In this document: positions 1 through 11,470 of the stretch, in pieces
Layout: every line of letters starts with the position of its first letter
Numbering within the stretch: the first letter of the stretch is position 1
Source: Jackrogersella multiformis
Lineage: Eukaryota > Ascomycota > Sordariomycetes > Xylariales > Hypoxylaceae
DNA length: 64,000 nucleotides
Assembly (NCBI GenBank): GCA_902806575.1
Contig: CADCXD010000004.1
Location: 1,984,001 to 2,048,000 of the forward strand
Direction: 5' to 3'
Position numbers and translations under genes: made by a program
The notes under the pieces: generated by a model
Told to the model about the DNA's origin: nothing
Database searches by the model: none
Seen by the model: the letters and a program-made list of their open reading frames with translations, nothing else

Positions 1-367
1 ATATACCTACCTATGTATGTAGCTTCTCTTATATCATATTTATGCATCAAGTCCAAAAACAGAAGCTATCGCCAAGACGGATCTCCGGTAAATATCTCAC
101 AGTATGTAGGAGGATGAAGCTAGCCGGTTGCACGGCGTAAGCCTCACCACTCGCGCCCGTCTCGGCGCCGAGTATATAATCTAAAATTAACATGGGAATT
201 TGGATAGGCAGAGCACAGAGATGTCGCCAAGTTCGGACTTATTCTGAGTATATGCAAAGGGGGCAAGGCAACCGAATTTGGGGCCGGATGAGGAAATTAT
301 ATGCCAATTATACGGCAACTACGGCAACTATATATGGCTATTATGTTACCTTAGCAGCTTAGGTACC

Positions 368-405
368 AGGTAGGTAGGTAAGTAGGTAGGTAAGTAGGTA
401 GGTAA
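368..405. repeat. Tandem 12-bp GGTA-type repeat
   Basis: Roughly three copies of the 12-bp unit GTAGGTAGGTAA in direct tandem, made of the tetranucleotide GGTA with one shifted unit. It belongs to the GGTA/TACC tract family found across the window's intergenic DNA. No coding potential. Confidence 0.8.
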
Positions 406-2037
406 TGAGTGTAATTCTCATTGCGCGATAATATGTCGCAGGGCTCTCAGACATCACCTAGAATGTCTACTTGGCGAATCAATTGCAGTAGCACTTACAT
501 GGCGTACATCCTAAGACCTCCTCCGGTCGGGATACTCATATACCTACCTCCTACTAGGCTACTAGGTAGGTATCCAATGATGAATAATCTAAGGCGGGTG
601 TAATTGCTTTACATAGTAATAGTAATCGGTGTCTACCTAGCTCACCAACTCCAAACATCGAGATGGATGGATGGCTACTACGAATGCGTGGTTTGTTGGC
701 GATCGCCTACCTGAAAACCCCCCCGGCTTATACGAGGGACTTTTCTTATACATACAATCCTATCATTCCTATCAACCCCCCGCGTGTCGACGTTGCAAGT
801 CAGCTCTCCATAGCCAGACGGACGACGAAGACTCCTACTAAGCCTAAATATCATCTAAGCTTGTCTCTTGGCTCCAACACTTGGGCATATTGGGTTTGAA
901 GACTGGTCGGTGAAACTCTAACTTATCACTGCCGCATTCTTTCAGACACTTAGCCGGCCTCAAAATCCGCCTCAGTTGCCAACTATCTAACTGTCCAACT
1001 AGGTACCTAGCCTAGCTAGGTGGGAAACAGAAACACCGAACCAGCAGCGGCGGATCCAAAAAGAAAAATCAAACCAAAAAGCGTCGATCCGGCCAAGACA
1101 CTCAGCCTCCAAGCTTATCTGTCTCGAAGTGAAGCACAATATTTATATTCGGGCTTCACCCAGCACGGCTTGGCTTGGCTTTCATACCTTTCATATCAAG
1201 AGGTCTTGCCAAGGTTAAGGCCGAGCCAACTGTTGAGCGCGGCCCCGTAGCTGTTCAAACAAAGCCTTACCATATACCTATTACACATATTCCGGGCGAT
1301 TTGTGAAGACGTATGTAATTAACGTCAGGGACGCCGCAACCGCTGATGGCAATTTGGGGACGACATCATAGTTCCTCCACCGCAGTCCACTTGCGCCCAC
1401 ATCAATTGACGTTGTCGACCCACAGATAGAGGAGAGAAAGGCACCACTCTTTTATACATATCAGTATACCAGCATATTCACCTTACCTCTGGTAGGAGAG
1501 GTGATATCACAACAGACAGGACAACGAATCTGGAGAAGAATCGGGAAGATTGAAAAAATAATAATACCGAAACTATTCACCTCGATTTCTTCTTGCGTCA
1601 CCTTTACTATTACATTATATCATCTCCTGTTCCTATCTACTTTATACTTCGTACGCACCTCTGTACGACTTGCACCGAATATCGGTCCGTTATGCGATAA
1701 CGTGGATTACGTGGATAACGTGAAGCATTTGATTTGAATCGAGTGTTTTCCCTTTTTCTTTCCTTTTTTGTTTTGTTTTGTTTCGTTCGGATTTTCGGAT
1801 TTTCAATTGTCAAGATTCCGTGCCTCTACCGAGAACCGTTAGACGACTTTGTGTTAGTGGCAAAACCGACCAGACGGATAGGACAGTCAGAGAAGCTCCT
1901 GTCAATTGATAATCACATCGAAAAAGGGATTTGGGTTGTGCAGCTAAACCTACTGCCCACACTACTGCACAATTACATTACCTTAACTTCTAGCCTCATC
2001 CGATTCGCCGGTCTCGCTACTGTTACGCTACTAGGTC

Positions 2038-2160
2038 CCTAGGTACCTAGGTAGTACTTCTAGGTGCTACTTTACTGCAGGTTCCTACCCTCCTGGAGTC
2101 CTTCCTTCATAGGTACCTACCTTAGGTACCTACATAGGTACCTTGGTAGGTATTGGGCAG
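2038..2160. repeat. Cluster of GGTACC/CCTAGG palindromic tracts
   Basis: At least six GGTACC or CCTAGG hexamers within about 120 bases, joined by TACCT/AGGTA tetramers, so the stretch contains several overlapping short inverted repeats. It lies about 0.8 kb upstream of the PFK2/FBPase2 start codon. Same family as the tracts at 13348, 15394, 29362, 51422 and 54389. Confidence 0.75.
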
Positions 2161-2944
2161 TGCCGGTACCATAAACGGTACCATAAACCATTGGTTCCTC
2201 TTGGTTTTTCTTGGTATTAGACCTGTCTGCACTAGCGGTCTGCACTAAAAAAACCTTAAACCAGCTAAGGTTAAGACCCTGAAAAGTCCGAAAAGCAAGA
2301 CCACCACCTGGAATAGGTACACCAAGACATCGGTACTACCTAGAGTACGGGCCAGGGACCTCGATAGGTACTGACAGGTACCTAGGATGACTCCTCGACT
2401 GCACGTAAAGGGACCTGGTCCTCTAGAGGTTATTGCGCCGGTTGAGTGCAGCATTTCAACAACAGAGCACCAATATTCTCCCAACTCGCAAGGTGAGTAA
2501 AGTCAGAAAGAAGTTTAACCAAAAATCCTATTCATATTCCAATTTGATTCCTATTCATCCGTCTCACTTCATCTCATAATCTGCATTACTCAATCTCATT
2601 CTCATTTCCTACCTATTCAAAACAAACCAAAATAAACATTTTCCCTTCCCCTTATTTTCCCCTTTTAACCTCATCATTTCTTTACATAACGTTATACATG
2701 ACGTTAAAGCATAACCTGTACAACCTACACTACCTTACCTAACCTAGGTACCTGTCATAAGACTTTCCATCCCACCTTAAATCTCCTGTTTACTACAAGC
2801 TTGCATAAAATTGCACAACCTCCCCCCGATAATCGGTTGCATTCTTTTTTACTAATTCAACTTTTTTTCCTTCTCTTCCCTTTAGATTGCAAACCAGTCC
2901 GTAGACAGTCGCAGTCACAACAGTCATCGCTAGCCAGAGCGGCG

Positions 2945-5232
2945 ATGAGCAATCAGCGAATAGCTTCTACTTCAACGATTCCTCGATCCATCCCGACGCC
3001 ACCGGAGCAAGCGATTGCAACAGAGTCCGAGCCTCCCATTGCAAGCTTCGACGCCAACCTGGCTGCTAATACGATCTCCCGTGATGGCGCACCAGCAACA
3101 CTACGTACGCCCGCTTCCCTGAATGGCGATATCAACAACGGCAGCGGCAGCGGCAGCAACAGCAACAGCGACAACAACAGCAATGCTGTATCTCGTCTGA
3201 GCACACCGAGCTATATGGGCCTTGCGCCGCCTATGCTCTACAACCTTCCTCATGTTAGTCTTGGTCCAGTTGCGCATCCCTCTGCGCATCCCTCATCCCT
3301 GGCTACCGCGCTGAGAGCCCTGAACGATGGGTCTGGAGGAGCTGCTTTCCGCGACTTTCCTACGCCTTCATCTAACGATTCTCCATACACCAAGAGTATA
3401 TCGTCTACTGCTCCAGGCTCGCCTCGAATGTGAGTATCTTCGACCCCGTCGCCTACTTGGTGCTCCGGACTCGTTAATACTAACCTATCGAATCAGTCCT
3501 CCCGTGAGACAGAATTCCGGTTCCCAAACCCCTCGCGTTCGACCTCACGCCACGACTCTCAGTATTCCTGGCATGACCCGTTCACTCATATCTCCTGATG
3601 GGAAAATAGCCGATAGAGATGTTGCCGCGAAACTCGTCATCATCATGGTTGGCCTCCCGGCGAGGGGCAAATCATACATCACTAAGAAGCTTCGGAGGTA
3701 TCTGTCCTGGCAGCAGCATAACACCCGAATATTCAACGTCGGTAAGCGAAGACGTGGCACCATCGTGACATCGCCAACTCGGCATCGTAAAGAGGGTTCT
3801 ATGGACATGCCTCCGCAGGCTGCTACCATTTTGGTAAACGGCGCTCTACCTCCCGATTCTCCAATCCAGAGGAAGCCGTCTCATTTAGATCAAGACGACT
3901 CCACCCCGAAGCCCATGGACCAATCCGCCAAATTCTTCGATCCCAATAACGAACAAGCTTCCAGATTGAGAGAGGAGATCGCCATCGACACCCTAAATGA
4001 GTTGTTGGATTACTTAATCAGTGGTGGAGGCTCAGTTGGCATTCTAGATGCTACGAATAGCACACTTCACCGCCGACAGAACCTCTTTGATCACATCAAG
4101 GCCAGAGAACCGAAACTAGGCATTCTATTCATCGAGAGTGTCTGCAAAAATCCTAATCTCCTAGAAGCGAATATGCGTCTTAAGCTTTCTGGACCTGACT
4201 ACAAGGACAAGGATCCCGTCAAGTCGCTGGCGGATTTCAAGGAGCGTGTCAAGGCGTACGAAAGTGCATATGTACCCCTAGGCGACTATGAGGAGGACCA
4301 TGAAATGCAATATATTAAGGTAAGAAATCGCAATTATCTCGCGGTCTATCGACATTTACTGATAATGATCACAGATGACAGACGTTGGCAAGAAGCTTAC
4401 CCACTTTGGACTTGGGGGGTTCCTGAGCAGTGGCATTGCTCACTATCTATCTTCCTTCAACCTGTCTCCGAGGCAGATCTGGATCACTCGACATGGCCAA
4501 TCGATGGATAATCAGCTGGGCAAGATTGGGGGTAATTCTGAGCTTACCGACCGTGGCCACTACTACAGCCTCGCCTTGTATAAATTCATGACGCAGAAGC
4601 GTCAGGAGTGGCTGGTAGAGCAGAAGGATAAGATTGCGCAATCGTCTTTCCCTCCCCTACCAGGGGATCAGTCGCCTCCTTATCCCGACATGAGTCGCGA
4701 GCTCGACGAGAAGAACTTTTGCGTCTGGACGTCGATGCTGATGCGCAGTATACAAACGGCCCAGCACTTCGAGGCAGACGAGGATTACGACGTCAAGAAT
4801 TGGGAAATGCTCAACGAGCTCAACTCCGGCAAGTTCGAAGGCTTAACGTATGAAGAAATTGCTCGCAACCATAAAGACGAGTATGCAAAACGTCAGATGG
4901 ACAAGCTCCAATACGTCTACCCCGGTGTTGGCGGTGAGGGCTACCTTCAGGTTATCAGTCGTCTTCGGGACATGGTGCGAGAAATGGAACGAATCAAGGA
5001 TCACGTACTAATCATTGGGCATCGTTCGATCTGCCGCGTCCTGATGGCGTACTTCATGGACCTTACCAGGGACGACATTGCTGACCTCGACATGCCTCTC
5101 GGTATGCTATACGCCATCGAGCCTAAACCCTACGGCATCGAATTCCACGCGTACAAATACAACGAGGAAAAGGGATGGTTCGACGAGGCTCCTGGCTACA
5201 AGCCCACAAGGACGATCGATCGCAGCGCCTAA
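2945..5232 (+). CDS. 6-phosphofructo-2-kinase / fructose-2,6-bisphosphatase
   Basis: Bifunctional enzyme that makes and breaks fructose-2,6-bisphosphate, the cytosolic regulator of glycolysis versus gluconeogenesis. Three exons, 2945-3429, 3497-4319 and 4375-5232, join in frame to 721 residues; both introns are GT..AG and about 55-67 nt. The first ATG of the frame (MSNQRIAS) is taken as start. The first ~200 residues are low-complexity, rich in Ser, Asn and Pro. The kinase domain has the P-loop GLPARGKS followed by FNVGKRRR, with a Ser/Pro/Asp-rich insertion of about 70 residues after it. The C-terminal histidine phosphatase domain shows ITRHGQSMDN, the acidic motif GKFEGLTYEE and the second catalytic His in IIGHRSICR, so both activities look intact. 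Animal enzymes have RHGES; Gln replaces Glu here. Similar fungal proteins with only one active domain exist, so direction of flux is inferred. Confidence 0.93.
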
Positions 5233-6800
5233 AGAGGAGGGCCTACGGAGGATTCGCGAATCTTCCACTCACTCATCACATTGTACAATATTATTTTCTC
5301 ATCATCATCCAGGCGAAAGACGGCAGTGATACCATGAGAAACGGCGGGCATTTTGTCTTTAGGGGACGATCCCCCCTCCCTCCCCCCTTTTTCATCTTCT
5401 TTCCAGAGAGATATACTTTTCTTCGTTTCCTTTATTTCACGAGAAACGGACTCCGGTTTGCATGCCTTGAGGCGTTGGTTGGCTGGCTAGCAGGCAAGGG
5501 GCAACGGTACGGTCACGGACGACTCGTAAGGGGCTCTTTTCGGCCGCGACAAGAGGCTCCTCGCGGAGCCCGACGCGGCTTCTCTTGCAACAACAAACAC
5601 CTCGACTTTGCGCGCGGGCCGCGACGGGTGCGCGGCGCAAAAACATGCAAAAAAATTCCCCCGCAAACGCAGACGCGGAAGCACCCGCGGCAAGCTGGTG
5701 TAGTAGCTACCGTAGATAACGCCCGACAGACCTTGAGAATATGCGAGGTGAGGTCAGGGCTTGTGTTAATATACAGACTTCGCTCTATATGGAGCTTTTA
5801 ATATCTAGCGTTCTTTGTACCGGTGATCTTGTTCTTATAAACATAAAACCTACTAATTACATCAATGCATGCGTGAGTGAGGACTTGGGTTCAGAGTGCT
5901 ACCAGTCCGAGTAATTTATCTAGGACTACGACGATTCGCAAAGCCGACAAGTCACAAGCCATACCAGGACGAAGGAGCGCGTAGTCTCACTATAGAAATG
6001 TTGTTTTTATTCGGGCAGTCTCCTCTAAGCAAGCAGGTCCTGGAGGTTGTTCGTTTCGTAGCGCCCCGAATCCCTCCCACACTCGGTACTATAGATAGAT
6101 ATATGGATCTAACCCTATGTAGGTAGGTATGCGTTGAATCGTAACTGCCGTAGCCCTCACCCGTTCCCCTATTCCCTATTATTTATAAGTACAGGCTAAA
6201 CAAAACCACTCCGTTCCGCATCGATCAGTTAGGTTCGGTTCGTACTGGGAGATGGTAATAACAACAAAAAAGAAGGGCAAAACACCAAGTCGGGGGTTTG
6301 TCCGAGGTGGTAGGTTGTTTTGGGTGTCCCTTCCAACATATACGCCCGTTGCCCGGAGGCATGCCTGCTTCTCGTCGATATATGTATATATCATACACGA
6401 AAGGTAATTTTGTTTTCTTTTTTCCCCTTGATCCTTCTTCGGTCCGCCTAGAGGCAAAGGGGGAGACGGGAGGAGGAGTAGGGGGGCGAAGAAGAAGTAG
6501 AAGAAGAAAGAACAAGGGAAGTCGTAAGCTCATTGGTCGTAAAAACAAATTTCTTCTCGTCATCGTGAGGGAAACAGAAAGAAAAGGACAGCACCGGTGA
6601 TGGTTCGGAATGGGAATCGAAAACAAACGCCGTGCTTTCCTTTCGTACTTGCTGTCTCATAGCCGTCGTTATCATCATACTGCGAATTCCAGGAAAGTCT
6701 AGAGAAAATGAAAATAAAAAAAAGGGTCGTCAAATATCCAGATGGCTCGGCTCTGCTTCTCAGCTGTGAGAGAGAGAGAGAGAAAGGGGGGGATCTATGC
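5233..6800. other. Convergent intergenic region
   Basis: Lies between two convergent genes, so it should hold both 3' ends. No gene supported. About 5360-5420 is C/T-rich; 5540-5700 is GC-rich with open but unconvincing frames. At 6451-6520 there is a purine-dominated run of G, GA and GAA blocks, and a GA dinucleotide tract ends near 6785 close to the stop codon of the minus-strand gene. Confidence 0.55.
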
Positions 6801-8285
6801 CTATAACGCCTCGCCGAAATACCACCCCGCGTTCTCGCTGTCGAACTCGTCCCCGAGGCGGGCGTTCGGCTTGCGGTAGAAGTGGTACTGATCCGGGATG
6901 GGCGGGACGGACGGGATGCCGCGATTCACGTCGGGCACGACGCTCAGGGGCGTGGTCTCCCGCGATAGCGATAGGGATCGTTCTGCCTCCGCGTCGCTCG
7001 TCGCCGTCGAGTCCTGGCACACGTCGTCGATAGACAAGCGTTCGTTGGCGGCCATCTCCCAGGTCTCGAACCCTCCCCTCCCCGTGGACTTGGTCCGCGA
7101 TCGCAGCGAGTTCGACCGGCCAGGCTTCCTAAGCCTGTTGCCCTCTCCTCTGCTGCTGTTCGAGAACGTCCGGCGCACCTGGTGGTTGCCTCGTCGTCTG
7201 GCCGTGGCGTCGGGTGCCGCCGGGGAGGGCGAGCGCATGCGAATCGTCTTCTCTTCGAGGTACATGGTCCCGCCCATGGAGGTCGACGGCGGGAGGCCGA
7301 TGACGCCGTCCGCCATCTCCACGTCCTTGGCCGAAGTCGGCATCTTACGTAGCTTCTTCGCCACCCTCTTAAGCGGCTGGGCTAACGACGACGACGACGA
7401 CGACGTACATGCTCCCGGCATCTCGGCGCTTGGGATGTCTTCCGCTTCTGTTCGGTTACGCTTCCGGCCGCGGAGGGATGAGCGGCTGGAATCCTTGTTG
7501 CGCAGTGCATTCGCTAGCTGGTAGTCTGCTTCTGACCTCGAGATTTTTTTCCCGTAGTAGTCTGCCCTCGTTGGACTTTGCGGCAAGTTGAACGCCACGG
7601 TGGCATCTAAGGACGAACCACGCGTCGGAGGTCGCGGGGAGCATGGCGCGGAGCCTGGAATCGAAGGCATCGGCGGTGCGGAACGGCGATCACTGCCGCG
7701 GCTTGCTGGAGCGGCGTGGCGAGTGGACTGTATAGCGTGCGACTGGAAGAAGCCCGTGGCCACCAGCTGGTTGTACGATTGCATGACGTCCTCCCGCGTC
7801 GGACGGCCAGCGCCATGGTCGAAGCTGGGTAGCTGCGGGATGTGGCTGTACATCTCGGCGTGGGATTTAGCATCTCGGAGGTGTTCCGACCGCGGCAGTG
7901 GCGGCGACGAATCCGGCAGGCTGGTGTGTTTCCTCGCGGAATCCTGCTTGTGCGCGACGAGGCTGCTGCGAGAAGAGTTCCATCCCAGGGCGTTGCGGAC
8001 GCGGCCGAAGAAGCCCGTTGATTTCCTATGTGTGATGGTGTGTTCTTGTGCGTTGGTCCGCCCAAACACGCCGCTCTCGGAGAAAGGCCGTTGGCGGCGA
8101 GGCTTATATGGTGAAAGGTGGTCTGTGTAGAACTGCCTTTCATATGCCTCCAGCTGGTCGGGGTCGACGAACTGTGCTGGCGGTGCAGCGCTGACTCGGT
8201 CATTCATAGAACCCTCGACGAAGCGTGAGGTAGGCGGGCGAGAGCCACCGTTCTCACTCGGAGGCCAAGGCGTATCTGAAGCCAT
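6801..8285 (-). CDS. Hypothetical Ser/Pro/Arg-rich protein
   Basis: Uninterrupted minus-strand frame of 494 residues from MASDTPWPPSE to GEAL. Codons upstream of this ATG stay open, but that extension looks like untranslated leader, so the ATG at 8285 is preferred. I do not recognise a family. Visible features are a basic segment around residues 95-115 (KSTGFFGRVRNALGW), a short helical-looking segment EDVMQSYNQLVATGFFQ near residue 165, a basic cluster RGRKRNR and an alpha-basic stretch LKRVAKKLRKMP near residue 300 that could act as nuclear-localisation signals, and many SP/RS dipeptides suited to phosphorylation. No membrane segment or signal peptide. The composition suggests a largely disordered nuclear or cytoskeletal regulator, but that is inference. 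It is convergent with the PFK2/FBPase2 gene. Confidence 0.75.
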   Translation of the reverse strand: MASDTPWPPSENGGSRPPTSRFVEGSMNDRVSAAPPAQFVDPDQLEAYERQFYTDHLSPYKPRRQRPFSESGVFGRTNAQEHTITHRKSTGFFGRVRNALGWNSSRSSLVAHKQDSARKHTSLPDSSPPLPRSEHLRDAKSHAEMYSHIPQLPSFDHGAGRPTREDVMQSYNQLVATGFFQSHAIQSTRHAAPASRGSDRRSAPPMPSIPGSAPCSPRPPTRGSSLDATVAFNLPQSPTRADYYGKKISRSEADYQLANALRNKDSSRSSLRGRKRNRTEAEDIPSAEMPGACTSSSSSSLAQPLKRVAKKLRKMPTSAKDVEMADGVIGLPPSTSMGGTMYLEEKTIRMRSPSPAAPDATARRRGNHQVRRTFSNSSRGEGNRLRKPGRSNSLRSRTKSTGRGGFETWEMAANERLSIDDVCQDSTATSDAEAERSLSLSRETTPLSVVPDVNRGIPSVPPIPDQYHFYRKPNARLGDEFDSENAGWYFGEAL

Positions 8286-9893
8286 GATGGGCGGAAAGTA
8301 TATTGATGGCTTCAAAAATAGAAGTCTAGGATTGAAGGGATCATTAGAAAAATCGGTAAAAAGATGAAGCTGGAGTTTGGATTGTTTACTTGGTTCCACT
8401 TGAACCAATACTTGTTCAATGTTTATCCTAGTCGGTAATTGGGGATGGGTCGGGGGGCAACGAAAACCATGGATCTGCAACTTCCATCTTTGGGGGGTTA
8501 ATTAAGGTAGGTACCCGCCAATCTAACCCAATTCCACCTACACTACCTATATCTACTAGGTACCCAGATACTTGCATTAGCGGGTGTTGATAGTTTACCT
8601 TTACCCCACTATCGCACCTACACTACATTCATCTGCAATGTATCGTGACTTAATTTCTTCCAATTCACCTGCAGTTCTCATTTTGATCACACCTCGACCG
8701 TACCTACCACGTATCTCGAGTTCATTAGTGCTACAAAGGAACAAAGAAGTAAAAACAGTATCCATACTAATATATAAATATAATATAAAACTGCCTCAGA
8801 TGGACAAGTTATCTCTAAAAATCCACAACATAGCATGGGCGAAACAAAACTGCAAGAACGTTTTATTGATCCAAATTCAGAGCGACTGGTCCAAGTTTGC
8901 GGCCTCCCACCTTTTGGCCGACTCCGCTGTCACGCGAGACATGATCAAGCACAACATGGTAGCAGGCTTCTGCAAAAGCCAGACAAGCACACCCATGGCT
9001 TTAGAAGGAAATGTCCACATACACTTGGTAATTCGAACTCGTTTAAGGCTGATATCTACCTAGGTAGATATGCACTTATATCGAAAACCTCATAATAGGT
9101 ACTATAGCCAACGAGATTTGAAAAAGCATATTGTAACGCCTACCTCTTTAGAAGACATCCCGTGGTTCATAAAATCCCTCAAGTCTATAGCCAAATCGTC
9201 TAACTATAATACTTAGAGGCAACTCGCCGAAATTCTATCAACTCTCATCTCTACTAGACATCTCTATAAAACGACCAGGATTCACATATCAGAAACTTTC
9301 ATGCTGCCATCATTGAAGACTTATAGATTTAATTGATCATATATATATATATATATGTATATATATACAAAGCATCGCTGTAACTCACTTAACCCTTAAA
9401 ACTAACACATGAAATCCGAAAGCTGAACCTTAAAGGACAGCTAAATGGCGACGTTTGGTATCGCGAACACCCATGGATATGCGATGACAATAATAGTGAT
9501 TGCATCTTCAGCAAACCACACCCGGCTAACTCAGCCCCGTCCTATAACCGCTTGCTTTACTGTGCGTGCGGAACCTTGCGACCATAGTAGTCTATAGTGA
9601 CCTCAGGTTATAAAACCCCCATACATCCGAAGGAAATTTGCCTCAACATTGCAGGACATCCTGTTAGAGCCTGGTATGCTGAAATGATGTGTACAATGTG
9701 TGAATGAGCGATGATAGGATAAGGTGTTGGAGACAAAAGAAACAGAAAGCGCCAGCAATAAGCACGGCCCTGCAATATATACAAAAGGGGGTGCCTAAAA
9801 ACCATTGGCGCCGTTAAAACGCTCAACGCCAATACAAGCATAAGCATACCCGAGGCATTGTCATTCGTAACATCCATGAACATGCTAGAATCA
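8286..9893. other. Intergenic region downstream of veA
   Basis: Promoter of the minus-strand gene at 6801-8285 plus the 3' flank of veA. GGTA-type tracts occur near 8506-8570 and 9055-9070. At about 9340-9366 there is an AT dinucleotide run. No convincing gene. Confidence 0.5.
9338..9366. repeat. AT dinucleotide microsatellite
   Basis: About 14 AT units with one GT interruption, able to fold on itself. It lies in the 3' flank of veA. Confidence 0.8.
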
Positions 9894-11470
9894 CTACGCA
9901 AGGGAATCGGGGAAGACAGCCGTTCTTTCCGAGCCGTCGGCACGTCTATAGAAGGGAACCCCGGGGTAGTCAATCGATGGACGGTCACCGTTGACATTGC
10001 GACCAATTTGAGTAGTCGTTGTAAGCTCGTCGATCGAACGCTTCATAGACCGAGGCTCAGGGTGGTGATAAGTCGGTCTGGGAAGTGCCGATATCGAGCC
10101 CGACCGATCGGAATAATGAGCCGGTGACATCTTCGGGCTTGCGATTATGGAAGGAAGAGAAGGCATTGGCCCGATGGACGAAGACCCGCTAGGAGTCCTA
10201 GGAGGAGCTCGAGACAGAGGGTACGGCGCCGAGGTGTTGGCAGAAATAGTCGAGTAGCTCGCCGATGACCGCCTCCTGAGGTCCTGGTCACTAGCGGCAG
10301 AGTCGTAGTGCGGGTAGCCGGGAGGTACGTAACTGGGCGATGGCGGCGGCGGGGGGAAATTGGTACTTTGAGGGAACATGGGCGCCGCAGGAGATGCTGG
10401 AGTCGACTGGCCAGAAGATGGCGGGGGCCCGTAAGGTTGAGCGAAACCATTGCTTCCGCCATGTCCAAAATTAAGCATATTTGAAGGGGCTTGGCCGTTC
10501 TGGTACAATGGGGGTGGTGGTGGACCATATTCAACATTCGAAGGCCGGCGCTGATCTGGGACATAGGCGGCTCGATCCATGCTCGAATTGCTCATAGAGC
10601 GGGCGCGATAGGCTTCTGGAGTCTGTGTCCTATTCCGACGTCTAGCATATTCGTCTTCGGCGTTGTTGTCGTATTCACTTGCGGCAGAAGCCTTGGTGTC
10701 GCGTCGCCTCATGCGCACATCCCGTCGAATACGGACCCGGCAACCTTGTTCGGCAACAGTGCGGCTCAGCGATGTGCTCTCGGTCAATCCCGGGAACTTC
10801 TTGGCGCTATAAACAATGAAGTCGGTCGATCTAAGGTCCATCCGGTGGTTCGCATTTCCTGCACTCAGGTCCGACATGCCATTTTCATGATCGTGAGGCG
10901 GAGCATCTCGGTCCTGATCCTGCTCCTCCTTGATCAACTCGTACAGGCTAAAAACCAGCCGGTAGCGTCCCTCGTGGCGGACAGAAAGATCGGGAAATAA
11001 GAAGTATCCAGCCGGATCAGGTCGATCGAGGTAACAGCACCCCGAGACGGGAAATCCAGTGAGAACGGGAGGCGACGTGGCTGCAGGAGTTTGCACCCTT
11101 CCGTGAGCCATAGGGCGTGCATGCTCAAGTGAGGCGTAACAGAAGAAATCGACATTGTAGTCAAATGTGATATCTCTAGCGCCTTCGAAGTGCTCTCCTT
11201 CGAACACCCTCAAGGTGACTACAGGCGGCGGGTCGACTGGCCGACGGTCGGCAGAAGCTATTTCTCGGTCAGTCATAAACGGAAATTTGGTATTGGTCAG
11301 AAACGTGGCGGGTGGTTAACCATACATTTGGGACCAGAGCCACATGCTCTAGCACGCTCGGGCTGCTGCAGAACCTCTAATTGGTACCAGAGATGCCTAC
11401 CACCTTTGGTGATGCGGTGCTCGCGAGCATACATTCTGCTATCTGCTTGAGCAGCCATGGCATTGGCCAT
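9894..11470 (-). CDS. veA: VeA, velvet-domain developmental regulator
   Basis: Velvet-family transcriptional regulator that, with VelB and LaeA, couples light to sexual development and secondary metabolism and shuttles into the nucleus. Two exons: 11326-11470 and 9894-11257. The 68-nt intron joins GSGPK to SSADRRPVDPPP, giving 502 residues. The first ATG (MANAMAAQ) follows an in-frame stop and is chosen; further in-frame Met codons are at residues 5 and 13. Velvet-domain signatures are HRITKGGRHLWYQLEVLQQP, CGSG, DRRPVDPPPVV, the FDYNVDFFCYASLE segment, GCCYLDRPDPAGYFLFPDLS and RTDFIVYSAKKFPGL-type sequence. A basic stretch (RVRIRRDVRMRRRDTK) closes the domain and fits a nuclear-localisation role. 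The remaining ~280 residues are Pro/Ser-rich and end with KRSIDE and NGDRPS, which resemble the VeA C-terminus. The long flanks on both sides suit a heavily regulated gene. Confidence 0.95.

Larger units (their letters stand above)
1..2944. other. Intergenic / upstream region of the PFK2/FBPase2 gene
   Basis: No gene could be supported here. The open frames are short, mostly lack ATG starts and match no family I know. The stretch is rich in GGTA/TACC tracts, including a 12-bp tandem array near 368-405 and a dense group at about 2038-2160 and 2380-2395. From about 2500 to 2940 the sequence becomes pyrimidine-rich with TTTTCCTT-type runs, which fits the core promoter and 5' leader of the plus-strand gene starting at 2945. 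Confidence 0.6.

Noticed and set aside
1501..2042. Two adjacent open frames upstream of PFK2/FBPase2
   Set aside because: No ATG-led coding structure or motif; AT-rich chance frames in promoter DNA.
6225..6626. 133-codon minus-strand open frame between convergent genes
   Set aside because: It reads the purine-rich run as Leu/Pro/Ser repeats; typical of a chance frame in biased sequence.
7588..8130. 180-codon plus-strand frame opposite the hypothetical gene
   Set aside because: Shadow of the minus-strand coding sequence with Trp/Arg-rich, unlikely composition.
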